From: UPXZ01 sp964634605 | Lineage (GTDB): Bacteria > Bacteroidota > Bacteroidia > Bacteroidales > Paludibacteraceae | Assembly (NCBI GenBank): GCA_964634605.1 | Contig: CAZWLJ010000001.1 | Span: forward strand, 62,001 to 126,000 | Direction: 5' to 3' | Length of the DNA: 64,000 bases | Shown: piece after piece, positions 17,204 to 24,910 of the stretch | Layout of the letters: every line of letters starts with the position of its first letter | Numbering within the stretch: the first letter of the stretch is position 1 | Notes under the pieces: generated by a model | What the model saw: the letters and a program-made list of their open reading frames with translations, nothing else | The model's database searches: none | What the model was told of the DNA's origin: nothing | Translations under genes and position numbers: made by a program

Positions 17204-17545
17204 TTATTTCTTTGGACTATTGCAGCAATCTGATTTTTTCTGACCTATCTGATTATTTTTGTCTTTGCACTCACCAGCTGCTTTGTCATTTTTACATTCA
17301 CCGGCTACCTTGTCATGTTTGCATTCACCTGCTGCTTTGTCATGTTTACATTCACCGGAGGCAGCTTTGTCATGTTTGCATTCTGCAGTTTTTGCATCCT
17401 TGCATTCAGTTGTTTTTGCCTTATCGCAGCATTCTTTTTTTACAGGTTCAGCTTTTGCCGCTTTTTTTGAAGGAACAGCAGCATTCATTACTGCCATGGA
17501 GATAAATACGGCAACAACGGCCATCATAATCTTGTTTGTTTTCAT
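17204..17545 (-). CDS. Secreted Cys/His-rich tandem-repeat protein, putative metal binder
   Basis: I do not recognise a named family. The 113 residues comprise a signal peptide (1-22), a Lys-rich CC motif (C39, C40), six ECK units at residues 47-98 and a C-terminal CC (C107, C108). The core unit is GECKHDKAA, nine residues repeated with small changes (CKHD three times, CKND, CKDK). There are ten Cys and three His in a small soluble protein, which suggests binding of soft metal ions such as copper, zinc or cadmium. It is the last gene of a cluster with an HMA protein and a TonB receptor, but has its own promoter and a palindrome at the predicted start site. Confidence 0.8.
   Translation of the reverse strand: MKTNKIMMAVVAVFISMAVMNAAVPSKKAAKAEPVKKECCDKAKTTECKDAKTAECKHDKAASGECKHDKAAGECKHDKVAGECKNDKAAGECKDKNNQIGQKKSDCCNSPKK
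17252..17407 (-). repeat. 27-base tandem coding repeat
   Basis: About five to six copies of a 27-base unit encode the GECKHDKAA-type repeats; one unit is 30 bases because of an extra Ser codon. Copies are close but not identical at DNA level, so the array expanded fairly recently or is kept uniform by selection on the protein. Confidence 0.8.
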
Positions 17546-17575
17546 TTTTATTTTTTTTTTGAGTGATTAATAATA

Positions 17576-17595
17576 TTGTCCGATGGACAAAGATA
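17576..17595 (-). promoter_or_regulatory. Promoter with overlapping palindrome upstream of the Cys/His-repeat gene
   Basis: TATCTTTG on the minus strand (17588-17595) is an exact -7 box. Next to it, over the predicted start point, lies TTGTCC-GAT-GGACAA (17576-17590), a perfect 6-3-6 inverted repeat. This position suits a repressor operator. No regulator gene is adjacent. Confidence 0.55.
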
Positions 17596-17656
17596 TTTTA
17601 TTTTTCTTATAACAATTCCTACTATATCAATTTTTCTGATATTTATAGATGATTTA

Positions 17657-17986
17657 TTATTTATTTACATTTCTTTCGGTTTGATTGCCCTTTTTTACAA
17701 CAGCAACATAACCGAGTTTGTCAAATGCTTCAATAATTTTTTCTTCACTGGTTTTGCTGGTGTCAAACCTGAGCGTTACCAGTTTTTTCGTGAGGTCAAT
17801 TTTCATGTCTTTCATCCCTTTTTCGTAAGCGATATTTTTCTCAATCGTTCGGACGCAATTTTCACAGGTCATAGAGACTTCGAAAGTGACCGTCTTGTTA
17901 TTTTCTGCTTTTTTATTTTGAGCAGAAACACTCGCCGAAATGATGAAAAAAACTATAAATAATGCAGTTGCGATTCTGTTTTTCAT
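17657..17986 (-). CDS. Secreted heavy-metal-associated (HMA) domain protein
   Basis: The 109 residues include a signal peptide (cleavage after SVSAQ, about residue 23) and one ferredoxin-like HMA domain. The metal site is SMTCENCVRTIEKN, that is MxCxxC with Cys about 41 and 44, as in MerP and CopZ. The signal peptide places it in the periplasm, like MerP. A conserved Tyr in KLGYVA near the C-terminus is usual for Cu(I) and Hg(II) HMA domains. It lies 44 bases downstream of the TonB receptor gene and is probably cotranscribed with it. A role in binding imported or released copper is inferred. Confidence 0.9.
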   Translation of the reverse strand: MKNRIATALFIVFFIISASVSAQNKKAENNKTVTFEVSMTCENCVRTIEKNIAYEKGMKDMKIDLTKKLVTLRFDTSKTSEEKIIEAFDKLGYVAVVKKGNQTERNVNK

Positions 17987-18030
17987 TTTTCTTCTTTTTT
18001 AATAGTCCATTAAATTATATTAGTAAGCAA

Positions 18031-20268
18031 TCAGTGCTTCGTGTCTTTTCCGAGCGCCCACCTTACTCCGGCGTAAAAAGTACGCCCATGCATGGGTCCC
18101 CATACCATTGAGGCATCAAAATTATCACCAAACGGGTTTTGCACATCAATGATAGGATGCTTCTGTATAAAATTCGTGATATTTTCGGCACCTGCATACA
18201 CCGACCATGTTCTGAAATTTTTAGTTACCTGTGAGTTCATTATCGTAAAGGCTTTGAACTTTTCTTCCCAGAGCGGATTGGTCTTATCAGGGTCGGGCAT
18301 TCGTCCGCCACCGTTGAACTGAGCTGTATAATCAAACTGCCATTTTTTCAATGGTGTCTCGTAAGATAAAGAAACAAGACTTTTCGACCGATTGTTCAAC
18401 GGCTTTTCCCGTAATTTATCGGCAATGGTCAGTTTCACATCGTTGATCCGGTGTGCAAGGGTTGCGGTGAAACCTTTGAATACCTCCATATTAGCTTCGA
18501 ACTGCAGACTTCCCGAGTAAGATTTTCCGTTGAGATTGTAGAAATACACGGCATGAGGATTGGAATCCATATCGGTAACTACCTGATTGATGAAGCTGGT
18601 GTAAAACCACTCTCCCATCAAACCGATTTCCTTTCCGCCCCAAACGGGGATAAAAATATGAGCAGTAGCACCAAAATTCCATGCTTCTTCCTGTTTCAGA
18701 TTGTCGGCAATATGCATTTTTCGGTTGCTTGCAAGCAAGAAATTATTTTCGGCAAGTACATTTGGTGCGCGATAGCCTTTACCTGCCGAAACTCTCAGGT
18801 GTGCCCGGTTCAGAATATTGTACCTTAAGTGAAAACGGGGAGAAATAAACATCCCGTACATGGAATTATAGTCAGCTCTCACTCCGGCCATTGCAGTCAG
18901 ATCCTTGTAAGTCAGCGTATATTCGGCAAAAACTCCCGGAACATACTCTGTTCTGCTGAAATTCTGAGGATTATTCAGAGTCAGCAGTTCATCGTAATTA
19001 TCCATGTTGAAGCTCGTACCGGTCGATAATCTGTGGTGTTCTCCCAGTTCCCTGTCGTAAATCACGTTCAGATAAAGATTATTCTGCCTGCCGTCGTATT
19101 TTTTCAGTCCATACACAGCTTCCTGGTTATGCACTGTTCCGTTCAGGATAATTCCAAGGCTCGATAAGTTATGTTTATGCTCGTGGCCGTGATCGTGATC
19201 GTGATCTCCTTCCTCTTCGTGATGTTGTTCGCCGAAAAGAAAACCATTTTTTACAAAAATTTCATACCGTTCGGTGTTAATGCCGATATTGTACGAGTTA
19301 TCCACTCTGCCGCCAGTCCGTTTTTCAGTCAGCCCGCGGACGAATGCCTGCAGAATGTAATTGTCTTTTTGATAAAACCAGCGGTTAGCGAGGTTAATCT
19401 GGCGTATTTTTGGTAAATCCAAGTAGCCATCGCTGTTATCGTCCAGCGTAAGATACTCGTCGGATGCATGCAGCAAAACGGAGGTTGCCAGAGAATCCTT
19501 TAGTTTTACCGCCGCATCGGCATTAAATTCGATTCGTCCCGCACTGTTGGTAAACACGTTCAGTGACACTTTATCGCTGTTTTGCGGTTTCTTGTATTCT
19601 ACGTTTATCTGCCCGGCTATGGCTTCGTAACCGGTTTTCACTGAGGCAGTTCCTTTTGAAATCTGAATGCTTTCCATCCAGGGTCCGGGTATATAACCCA
19701 TTCCGTAGGGAGAGGAAAGTCCGCGAAGATTCGGGATATTCTCTGTCAGCATCTGTACATATCCGCCGGATAGTCCGAGCAGTTTTATCTGTTTGGCACC
19801 GGTGGCAGCATCGCTGTATGATACATCCACCGACGGATTAGTGGTGAAACTCTCCGAAAGATTGCAGCAGGCTGCTTTTCTGAGTTCGCTGGCATTCAGA
19901 GTTTCCATATTCTGAACCGCCAGCCTGTTAACGTATTTACCAGACCTTCTTTGCGTTACAACTATTTCCGAAAGTTCTGTATCATCTCTGAGCACCACCG
20001 TTAAATGCCCGTCAGAATGATTATCCGATACATTCACCGTATCAGCTTTGAATCCCACACTGCTAAAAACCAGCAGTTTGTCGTTTCCAAACGGTTGAAT
20101 ATGGAAATGTCCGCTTTCATCAGTCACAGTACCCGAGGTATCTCCCAGCCATCGAACATGCGCTCCGGGAATTATCTGCCCTGACTGGTCTGTCACAAAG
20201 CCGTGTACCTGCGAAAATGAATGAAGGTGAAGAAATATAAAAAAGAGAAATAATGATCGTTTTATCAT
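18031..20268 (-). CDS. TonB-dependent receptor with His-rich loop, putative metal transport
   Basis: This 745-residue outer-membrane protein has a signal peptide (1-20), a carboxypeptidase-regulatory-like domain (about 22-95), a plug domain containing ELSEIVVTQRRSG and RKAACCNLSESF, and a 22-strand barrel ending in an aromatic strand. Residues 349-366 read HHEEEGDHDHDHGHEHKH, an external-loop type metal-binding segment. The CC in the plug (C134, C135) is also unusual for siderophore receptors. Receptors of this type with HMA neighbours are common in Bacteroidetes and are thought to handle copper or related ions; the exact substrate and direction cannot be read from sequence. Confidence 0.9.
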   Translation of the reverse strand: MIKRSLFLFFIFLHLHSFSQVHGFVTDQSGQIIPGAHVRWLGDTSGTVTDESGHFHIQPFGNDKLLVFSSVGFKADTVNVSDNHSDGHLTVVLRDDTELSEIVVTQRRSGKYVNRLAVQNMETLNASELRKAACCNLSESFTTNPSVDVSYSDAATGAKQIKLLGLSGGYVQMLTENIPNLRGLSSPYGMGYIPGPWMESIQISKGTASVKTGYEAIAGQINVEYKKPQNSDKVSLNVFTNSAGRIEFNADAAVKLKDSLATSVLLHASDEYLTLDDNSDGYLDLPKIRQINLANRWFYQKDNYILQAFVRGLTEKRTGGRVDNSYNIGINTERYEIFVKNGFLFGEQHHEEEGDHDHDHGHEHKHNLSSLGIILNGTVHNQEAVYGLKKYDGRQNNLYLNVIYDRELGEHHRLSTGTSFNMDNYDELLTLNNPQNFSRTEYVPGVFAEYTLTYKDLTAMAGVRADYNSMYGMFISPRFHLRYNILNRAHLRVSAGKGYRAPNVLAENNFLLASNRKMHIADNLKQEEAWNFGATAHIFIPVWGGKEIGLMGEWFYTSFINQVVTDMDSNPHAVYFYNLNGKSYSGSLQFEANMEVFKGFTATLAHRINDVKLTIADKLREKPLNNRSKSLVSLSYETPLKKWQFDYTAQFNGGGRMPDPDKTNPLWEEKFKAFTIMNSQVTKNFRTWSVYAGAENITNFIQKHPIIDVQNPFGDNFDASMVWGPMHGRTFYAGVRWALGKDTKH

Positions 20269-20361
20269 AAAATGTGATTTGATTTTTTTATTATAATTGA
20301 AATAGCTTCTTGCCGGACATAGTAATGCCTGACTTTTTAATTATTCAAAAAATAAAAAAAA

Positions 20362-20826
20362 TCAAATTAGGAGAACCGATTTCAGGGTTAGGATTTGCCT
20401 TCCCCTGAGTGGTACAGCAGTATCGGGAGGTGCGTGTGAGTATTTTTTAAGTTCCGAGAAACTGTCGGACGAATAAAGACAATCCTGAAATGCCTCCAGT
20501 TCAACAAACAGTAAAGAATAATCCGTAAAATTGAGTTGAGAAATCTGAATCGACGGGATATCAACAGTCAGCCTGTCAATGTCACATTTATTTGACATTT
20601 CATTTGTAAATTCGGTGGAATCTGATAAGGTATGCTGATGATGGGATGTGCAGCAGGAATGATGCTCCTCGTGTACAGTTTCGCACGTATTTTCAGTAAC
20701 CATTTTTATACCGGCATTTCTGCAGTCTTTGCAACAGTACTTCACCAGATTGTATCCTGTACCTGCAAACAAAAAAATGGCTGAAAAAAACAAGCTAAAA
20801 ATAATATGTATTCCCTTTTGATTCAT
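20362..20826 (-). CDS. Small secreted Cys/His-rich protein (HYC_CC_PP-like)
   Basis: I chose the ATG at 20826 because it starts a clean signal peptide (MNQKGIHIIFSLFFSAIFLF), giving 154 residues; the open frame extends upstream through non-coding-looking sequence. The mature part has KYCCKDC (30-35), CCTSHHQH (58-65), a lone C81, a HAPP motif (131-134) and ends LTLKSVLLI. This pattern resembles the Bacteroidetes HYC_CC_PP family, often found beside TonB receptors and HMA proteins. Metal binding is inferred from the Cys and His residues. It is the first gene of the cluster, 93 bases ahead of the receptor. Confidence 0.75.
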   Translation of the reverse strand: MNQKGIHIIFSLFFSAIFLFAGTGYNLVKYCCKDCRNAGIKMVTENTCETVHEEHHSCCTSHHQHTLSDSTEFTNEMSNKCDIDRLTVDIPSIQISQLNFTDYSLLFVELEAFQDCLYSSDSFSELKKYSHAPPDTAVPLRGRQILTLKSVLLI

Positions 20827-20835
20827 ATATTGGTG

Positions 20836-20875
20836 CAAAAATAAATCAAAAGTGCAACTAACTGCAACTTTTATG
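20836..20875 (-). promoter_or_regulatory. Promoter and possible operator of the metal cluster
   Basis: On the minus strand TATTTTTG (20836-20843) is an exact -7 box, with GTTG 21 bases upstream as a -33-like element. AGTTGCA occurs twice, 10 bases apart, around the -33 region, flanked by AAAAGT and ACTTTT, which gives a near-palindrome. The -7 box is only 9 bases from the ATG, so the leader would be very short. The motif match is clear, but use as a promoter is inferred. Confidence 0.4.
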
Positions 20876-20919
20876 TCACTATTTTGAATTATTTTAAACA
20901 ATATTAGATGTAGATAATT

Positions 20920-20945
20920 GAAACTGATTCGAAACTGATTCGAAA
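20920..20945. repeat. 11-base tandem repeat
   Basis: GAAACTGATTC is repeated directly twice with a partial third copy (GAAA). It lies between the divergent metal cluster and the RsiV-like lipoprotein gene, about 50 bases upstream of the latter's -7 box. Confidence 0.7.
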
Positions 20946-20991
20946 AACACAAATAGTCTGTGAATATGAACCAATCAAAAGGAATTATTAG

Positions 20992-20999
20992 TAAATTTG
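20992..20999 (+). promoter_or_regulatory. -7 box of the RsiV-like lipoprotein gene
   Basis: TAAATTTG matches TAnnTTTG exactly and predicts a start about 22 bases before the ATG. No -33 TTTG is visible. Confidence 0.5.
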
Positions 21000-21028
21000 C
21001 AGAATAATTTAACTTTGATTTTTCGATT

Positions 21029-21859
21029 ATGAGAAGGTTTGCAGTGTATCTATTTTCAGTTATCTTGATCATTCCTGTATTCTTTTCCTGCCAACCCCGG
21101 GAATTGGAGACCGAAACACTGAGTTACAGCAAGAAATTTTATTTATTGGAGGATACAACCCCCGGCGGACTTTTTTTCCAGGCCGAAACAGAAATCCCGG
21201 TCAGGTTTCACAATAAAGAAGTGCTTAATAATATCAGAAAACAGATTGTTGCCAAGATTTTCGGTGAAATTTACAACAAATATCCAACCGATTCCATCCT
21301 TCCGCTTTATGCCAGCACGCTTTATCAGGAGTATAAAAGAAGCAACGAGTCCTATCTGGCCAATTTAGCCGAATTTAAAGATTCAGGCACTTTCCTCGAA
21401 AATGAAATCCAGATACAGGGTGTGGCCATGTACCTGGATGATAAGATTTTATCATACAGCTATGAGCGTTATGCCTTCATGGGTGGTCCTCACGGAAACA
21501 GCAGCCGTTTACTTTTTAATTTTGATCTGTCAAACTCAAACCTGATTAATGAAAGTGACCTGTTCATTGCCAATTACACCGAATCGCTAACTATGCTTAT
21601 CAAACAGCAAATAGTAGAAGATAACGCCGAAATGGAATCTGTGGCAGATTTGAATGATTTTCATTTTTTCGAGGACCGGATTAAACCAAACAATAATTTT
21701 TACATCACTGCCGAAGGAATTGTTTATGTTTTCAATCCATACGACATTGCTCCTTACAGTACAGGGCAAACAGTGGTACTGCTTACATTTGACAAGCTCA
21801 AACCAATTCTGAAACCGGAGAATCCGATAGCCTATTTTTACAACACAAAAGAAGACTGA
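21029..21859 (+). CDS. RsiV-like (DUF3298) lipoprotein
   Basis: The 276-residue protein has a lipoprotein signal with C21 in FFSCQP, an N-terminal domain (about 30-150) and a C-terminal DUF3298 domain. The diagnostic stretch is YAFMGGPHGNSSRLLFNFD, followed by NNFYITAEGIVYVFNPYDIA and the APYSTGQ turn. In Bacillus RsiV this fold binds lysozyme, but many Bacteroidetes lipoproteins have it without a linked sigma factor, as here. The function is therefore open. The nitroreductase gene starts two bases after its stop codon, so both are in one operon. Confidence 0.85.
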   Translation: MRRFAVYLFSVILIIPVFFSCQPRELETETLSYSKKFYLLEDTTPGGLFFQAETEIPVRFHNKEVLNNIRKQIVAKIFGEIYNKYPTDSILPLYASTLYQEYKRSNESYLANLAEFKDSGTFLENEIQIQGVAMYLDDKILSYSYERYAFMGGPHGNSSRLLFNFDLSNSNLINESDLFIANYTESLTMLIKQQIVEDNAEMESVADLNDFHFFEDRIKPNNNFYITAEGIVYVFNPYDIAPYSTGQTVVLLTFDKLKPILKPENPIAYFYNTKED

Positions 21860-21861
21860 TC

Positions 21862-22386
21862 ATGAAATTCTACGAACTGCTGAAAAGCCGAAGAAGTATA
21901 AGGCAGTATACCGGCAGAAAAATTGACGAGGAAATCATCAGGCAGCTTACCAGCGCTGCACTCATGTCGCCAGCTTCGAAAAGGAGTAATCCCTGGGAGT
22001 TTATCGTTGTTCAGAACGAGGATACCCTTGCTAAACTATCCGAAAGCCGCATACAGGGTTCTCATTTTCTGGCTAATGCTCCTTTGGCTATCGTTGTTAC
22101 GGCCGACAGGAACAAAAGCGACGTCTGGATTGAAGATGCATCCATTGCAGCGCTCATCATTCAGCTTCAGGCTCATGCACTCGGACTGGGTAGTTGCTGG
22201 ATTCAGATTTACAACCGGCAGAAAGATGAGCTGACCAGCAGCGAAGAATACGTCAGGCAGCTTCTTTCCATTCCTGAGCAATATGGTGTGTTGTGTATCA
22301 TTTCGGCAGGATACAGCAACGAGATACGAAAACCTCATCAGGAAGAACAGTTTGCATACAATAAAATTCATCGGGAAAAGTTCTAA
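21862..22386 (+). CDS. Nitroreductase family protein
   Basis: This 174-residue FMN-dependent oxidoreductase shows the SRRSIRQYTGRKI N-terminus with the FMN-phosphate Arg residues, MSPASKRSNPWEFIVV, and the C-terminal ALGLGSCWIQIY and IISAGYSNEIRKPH stretches. Family members reduce nitroaromatics, quinones or flavins with NAD(P)H as homodimers. The natural substrate is unknown. It starts two bases after the lipoprotein stop codon and precedes a small membrane protein and a flavodoxin, so a redox-linked operon is plausible. Confidence 0.9.
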   Translation: MKFYELLKSRRSIRQYTGRKIDEEIIRQLTSAALMSPASKRSNPWEFIVVQNEDTLAKLSESRIQGSHFLANAPLAIVVTADRNKSDVWIEDASIAALIIQLQAHALGLGSCWIQIYNRQKDELTSSEEYVRQLLSIPEQYGVLCIISAGYSNEIRKPHQEEQFAYNKIHREKF

Positions 22387-22417
22387 TAATACTCACTTCT
22401 AATCAATTACGAATGCC

Positions 22418-22795
22418 ATGACAAAAGACAGCCGTTTACCCTGGGGGATTTCATTACTCGTTTTCGGAGTCGCCTTTTTAATCAGACAACTCGGTATCTT
22501 ATCACCCGAAGTGGAGGATATAGTTTTTGATCTGCGGAATGTTTTGCTTGTACTTGGAATAATTTTTCTGTTAACCTACAGGAATAAAAGCATCGGAATA
22601 ATCCTGACAGCTATCTGGAGTTTATTTTATCTGAAAGACATTATTATCTGGTCAAGAAAAATATCGGATTTGATATGGCCGGTTCTGCTCATTGCAGCGG
22701 GTGCGTTGCTTATTTTCAGCTCGAAAGAATCAAAAAAAAATGAAACCGGAATCGTGAAAAAAGACGAAGATAATACCGAAAATACAAACTTATAA
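22418..22795 (+). CDS. Small membrane protein with LiaF-like four-helix domain
   Basis: The 125-residue protein has four predicted helices (about 9-24, 40-54, 56-72 and 83-99) with the LLVFGVAFLIRQLGI and LIWPVLLIAAGALLIF motifs seen in LiaF-type transmembrane domains. A charged, Glu/Lys/Asn-rich cytoplasmic tail follows. LiaF-like domains occur in regulators of cell-envelope stress, but this protein lacks the C-terminal beta domain of LiaF. It is probably cotranscribed with the flanking genes; no specific role can be assigned. Confidence 0.75.
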   Translation: MTKDSRLPWGISLLVFGVAFLIRQLGILSPEVEDIVFDLRNVLLVLGIIFLLTYRNKSIGIILTAIWSLFYLKDIIIWSRKISDLIWPVLLIAAGALLIFSSKESKKNETGIVKKDEDNTENTNL

Positions 22796-22809
22796 CTACA
22801 GGAAACTCA

Positions 22810-23301
22810 TTGAAAACTGCCATAATCTTCTCAACCACATACGGTACTACCGAAAAAGTTGCAAATTACATCGCTGAAAAACTCCGGAGTGAAGAAACCA
22901 TAGTCGTTGAACTCACGGAAAATACCGTATTTGACATGTCGCCCTACGATACCATCATACTGGGAGCTTCCGTATATCTGGGTGACATACAGGCTGTTAT
23001 GAGAGAATTTTGTCATAGCAGACAGGATTTATTACTTTCAAAAAACATCGGAATTTTTGTATGCGGCATCGAACCCGACCTGGTGAGACAAGACGCTGAA
23101 GTGAAAATGGCTTTTCCGCGAAATCTGTACAATCATGCACTGGCAACAGCATTCGTAGGAGGCGAAATTAATATCGAAAAGCTTAATGCATCCCAAAAAT
23201 TCATTACCGGCTCGCTACTCGGGATCAAAGAGTCGTCTTCATTTATTCAACGCGATTTGATTGATATTTTTATTAATCAAATGGAAATAGCATGTGAATG
23301 A
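22810..23301 (+). CDS. Flavodoxin-domain protein (HemG-like)
   Basis: I use the TTG at 22810 as the start, because KTAIIFSTTYGTTEKVANYI is a complete flavodoxin N-terminus with the phosphate-binding STTYGTTEK loop, and no ATG precedes it in frame; a GGA lies upstream. The 163 residues are short for a flavodoxin but match the HemG (protoporphyrinogen oxidase) type, with ILGASVYLGDIQAVMREF. No heme genes are adjacent. The stop overlaps the next gene's start (ATGA at 23298-23301), so translation with the prenyltransferase is coupled. Confidence 0.85.
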   Translation: MKTAIIFSTTYGTTEKVANYIAEKLRSEETIVVELTENTVFDMSPYDTIILGASVYLGDIQAVMREFCHSRQDLLLSKNIGIFVCGIEPDLVRQDAEVKMAFPRNLYNHALATAFVGGEINIEKLNASQKFITGSLLGIKESSSFIQRDLIDIFINQMEIACE

Positions 23302-24287
23302 GTTCATACCTAAAACTGGTCCGGTGGAAGAATCTGCTGTTCATTATTCTGATTCAGTGGCTAATGCAACACGCGGTGGTATATCCGCTTCTGCAAACCT
23401 TTGGTTTCGAAACCGGACTGCATGAATCATTGTACCTGCTGCTTATTCTGGCTACAATCCTCATCACTTCAGGTGGGTACGTTATCAACGATTATTTCGA
23501 CATTAAGACAGACCGGATAAACAAACCCGGGAAAGTAATCGCAGGCGAAGCAATTACACTCCGCAAAACGATGATTTTTTATCAGGCTCTTACAGCAGCA
23601 GGTTCTGTTACAGGCATTATTCTCGCCTTTCTTTCCGAAAGTTTTACTCTCGGATTCATATTTATCATTACACCCGGTCTTCTCTGGTTTTATTCGGCAA
23701 GCTACAAACGCCAGTTTGTTATTGGCAATCTGATAGTAAGCCTTTCATCGGCACTTTCGATTCTGATTGTCGGAATTCTTGCCGTTGCTCTGCTTAAAAC
23801 CGAATACAACAGCGAACTTCTTCAGCAGACACCAGTACCTTCTGCAATATATGGCTGGACAGGCGGTTTCTCTGCTTTTGCATTTCTGCTTACCTGGATA
23901 AGGGAAATCATCAAGGACATGGAAGATGTGGAGGGAGACCGGGAAACAGAATGCAGAACTATGCCCGTAAAATGGGGAATAAAGAAAACAAAGCATTTTC
24001 TGTACGCATTAATCGCGCTTACAATTGGTGCTTTGTTTTATATGAATCATCATTTTATTGATTTCGAAGGAAATCTTACCCTGCGTTACCTTCTTTACGG
24101 AATAGCTGCTCCTATGCTGATACTTATTTACCTGATATTCAAAGCCACAGGTAGCGAAGATTTCAGGCAAGCCTCCACCCTGACGAAAGTCATCATGCTT
24201 ATTGGTGTTCTCTACAGTTTGTTTTTCTACTACCTTCAGGCTAAAAAGTTCGGTATCAACATGTTCGGACTCTTTATAATCAAATAA
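23298..24287 (+). CDS. UbiA-family prenyltransferase (GGGP-synthase-like)
   Basis: The 329-residue membrane enzyme has about nine helices and two Asp-rich substrate motifs: NDYFDIKTDRINKPGKVI (about 72-89) and REIIKDMEDVEGDRETECRT in the second loop, quoted without its last residues. These bind prenyl diphosphate through magnesium. It differs from MenA in this window and resembles the geranylgeranylglycerol-phosphate geranylgeranyltransferase-like branch common in Bacteroidetes. The acceptor is unknown. Its start overlaps the flavodoxin stop, and the maf gene follows after three bases. Confidence 0.87.
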   Translation: MSSYLKLVRWKNLLFIILIQWLMQHAVVYPLLQTFGFETGLHESLYLLLILATILITSGGYVINDYFDIKTDRINKPGKVIAGEAITLRKTMIFYQALTAAGSVTGIILAFLSESFTLGFIFIITPGLLWFYSASYKRQFVIGNLIVSLSSALSILIVGILAVALLKTEYNSELLQQTPVPSAIYGWTGGFSAFAFLLTWIREIIKDMEDVEGDRETECRTMPVKWGIKKTKHFLYALIALTIGALFYMNHHFIDFEGNLTLRYLLYGIAAPMLILIYLIFKATGSEDFRQASTLTKVIMLIGVLYSLFFYYLQAKKFGINMFGLFIIK

Positions 24288-24290
24288 TAT

Positions 24291-24863
24291 ATGCTGAAAC
24301 ATCTGAAAAAATACGATATCATACTTGGTTCTGCATCGCCCAGGCGCGAGGAATTGCTAAAAGGCCTGGATATTTCGTTCCGGATTTTACCAAACAACAC
24401 GGATGAGTCATACCCTGCGGAGCTGACTGCTACGGAAATTCCTGAATTTCTGGCGCATAAAAAAGCTGACGCGTACTCACTCGGTGAAAACACGCTGCTG
24501 ATCACTGCCGATACGATTGTGTGGCTCGATGGTGTGGTGTATGGCAAACCTGCCGACCGGGATGAAGCCCGCCTTATACTGAAAGCCCTTTCAGGAAGAA
24601 TGCACCAGGTGATAACCGGAGTATGTGTCAGGACTAATGATAAAAACAAAGTTTTTCATACTACAACCAACGTTTATTTTGCCCGTTTTTCTGATGCAGA
24701 AATTGAATATTACCTCGATCATTACGCTCCGTACGACAAAGCAGGCTCGTATGGTGTGCAGGAATGGATCGGATATATAGGTGTCGAACGGATTGAAGGC
24801 TCCTACTTTAATGTCATGGGACTACCTGTCCAGCGCCTTTACAACGTTCTGAAAAACTGGTAA
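24291..24863 (+). CDS. maf: Maf-family nucleotide pyrophosphatase
   Basis: This 190-residue protein has the Maf signature SASPRREELLKGL, the ITADTIVWLDG active-site strand and the GSYGVQEWIGYIGVERIEGS stretch. The Tyr/Gly-rich pattern after KAGSYG and the acidic Asp in TADT match the dTTP/UTP pyrophosphatase (YhdE) branch. It hydrolyses non-canonical or excess nucleotides to the monophosphate. It starts three bases after the prenyltransferase stop. Confidence 0.93.
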   Translation: MLKHLKKYDIILGSASPRREELLKGLDISFRILPNNTDESYPAELTATEIPEFLAHKKADAYSLGENTLLITADTIVWLDGVVYGKPADRDEARLILKALSGRMHQVITGVCVRTNDKNKVFHTTTNVYFARFSDAEIEYYLDHYAPYDKAGSYGVQEWIGYIGVERIEGSYFNVMGLPVQRLYNVLKNW

Positions 24864-24910
24864 CAGTTTATGATTATTAATTTTTCCCGGAAAACTTCGC
24901 TTTGAATAAT

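Noticed and set aside
17212..17570. Plus-strand open frames rich in Leu, Cys and His opposite the Cys/His-repeat gene
   Set aside because: They are the antisense image of the 27-base repeats. They have no promoter or start context, whereas the minus-strand frame has a signal peptide, promoter and terminator.
20362..21072. Longer form of the small Cys/His protein starting at 21072
   Set aside because: The extra N-terminal part has intergenic-type composition, crosses the tandem repeat and the divergent promoter, and would hide the signal peptide starting at 20826.
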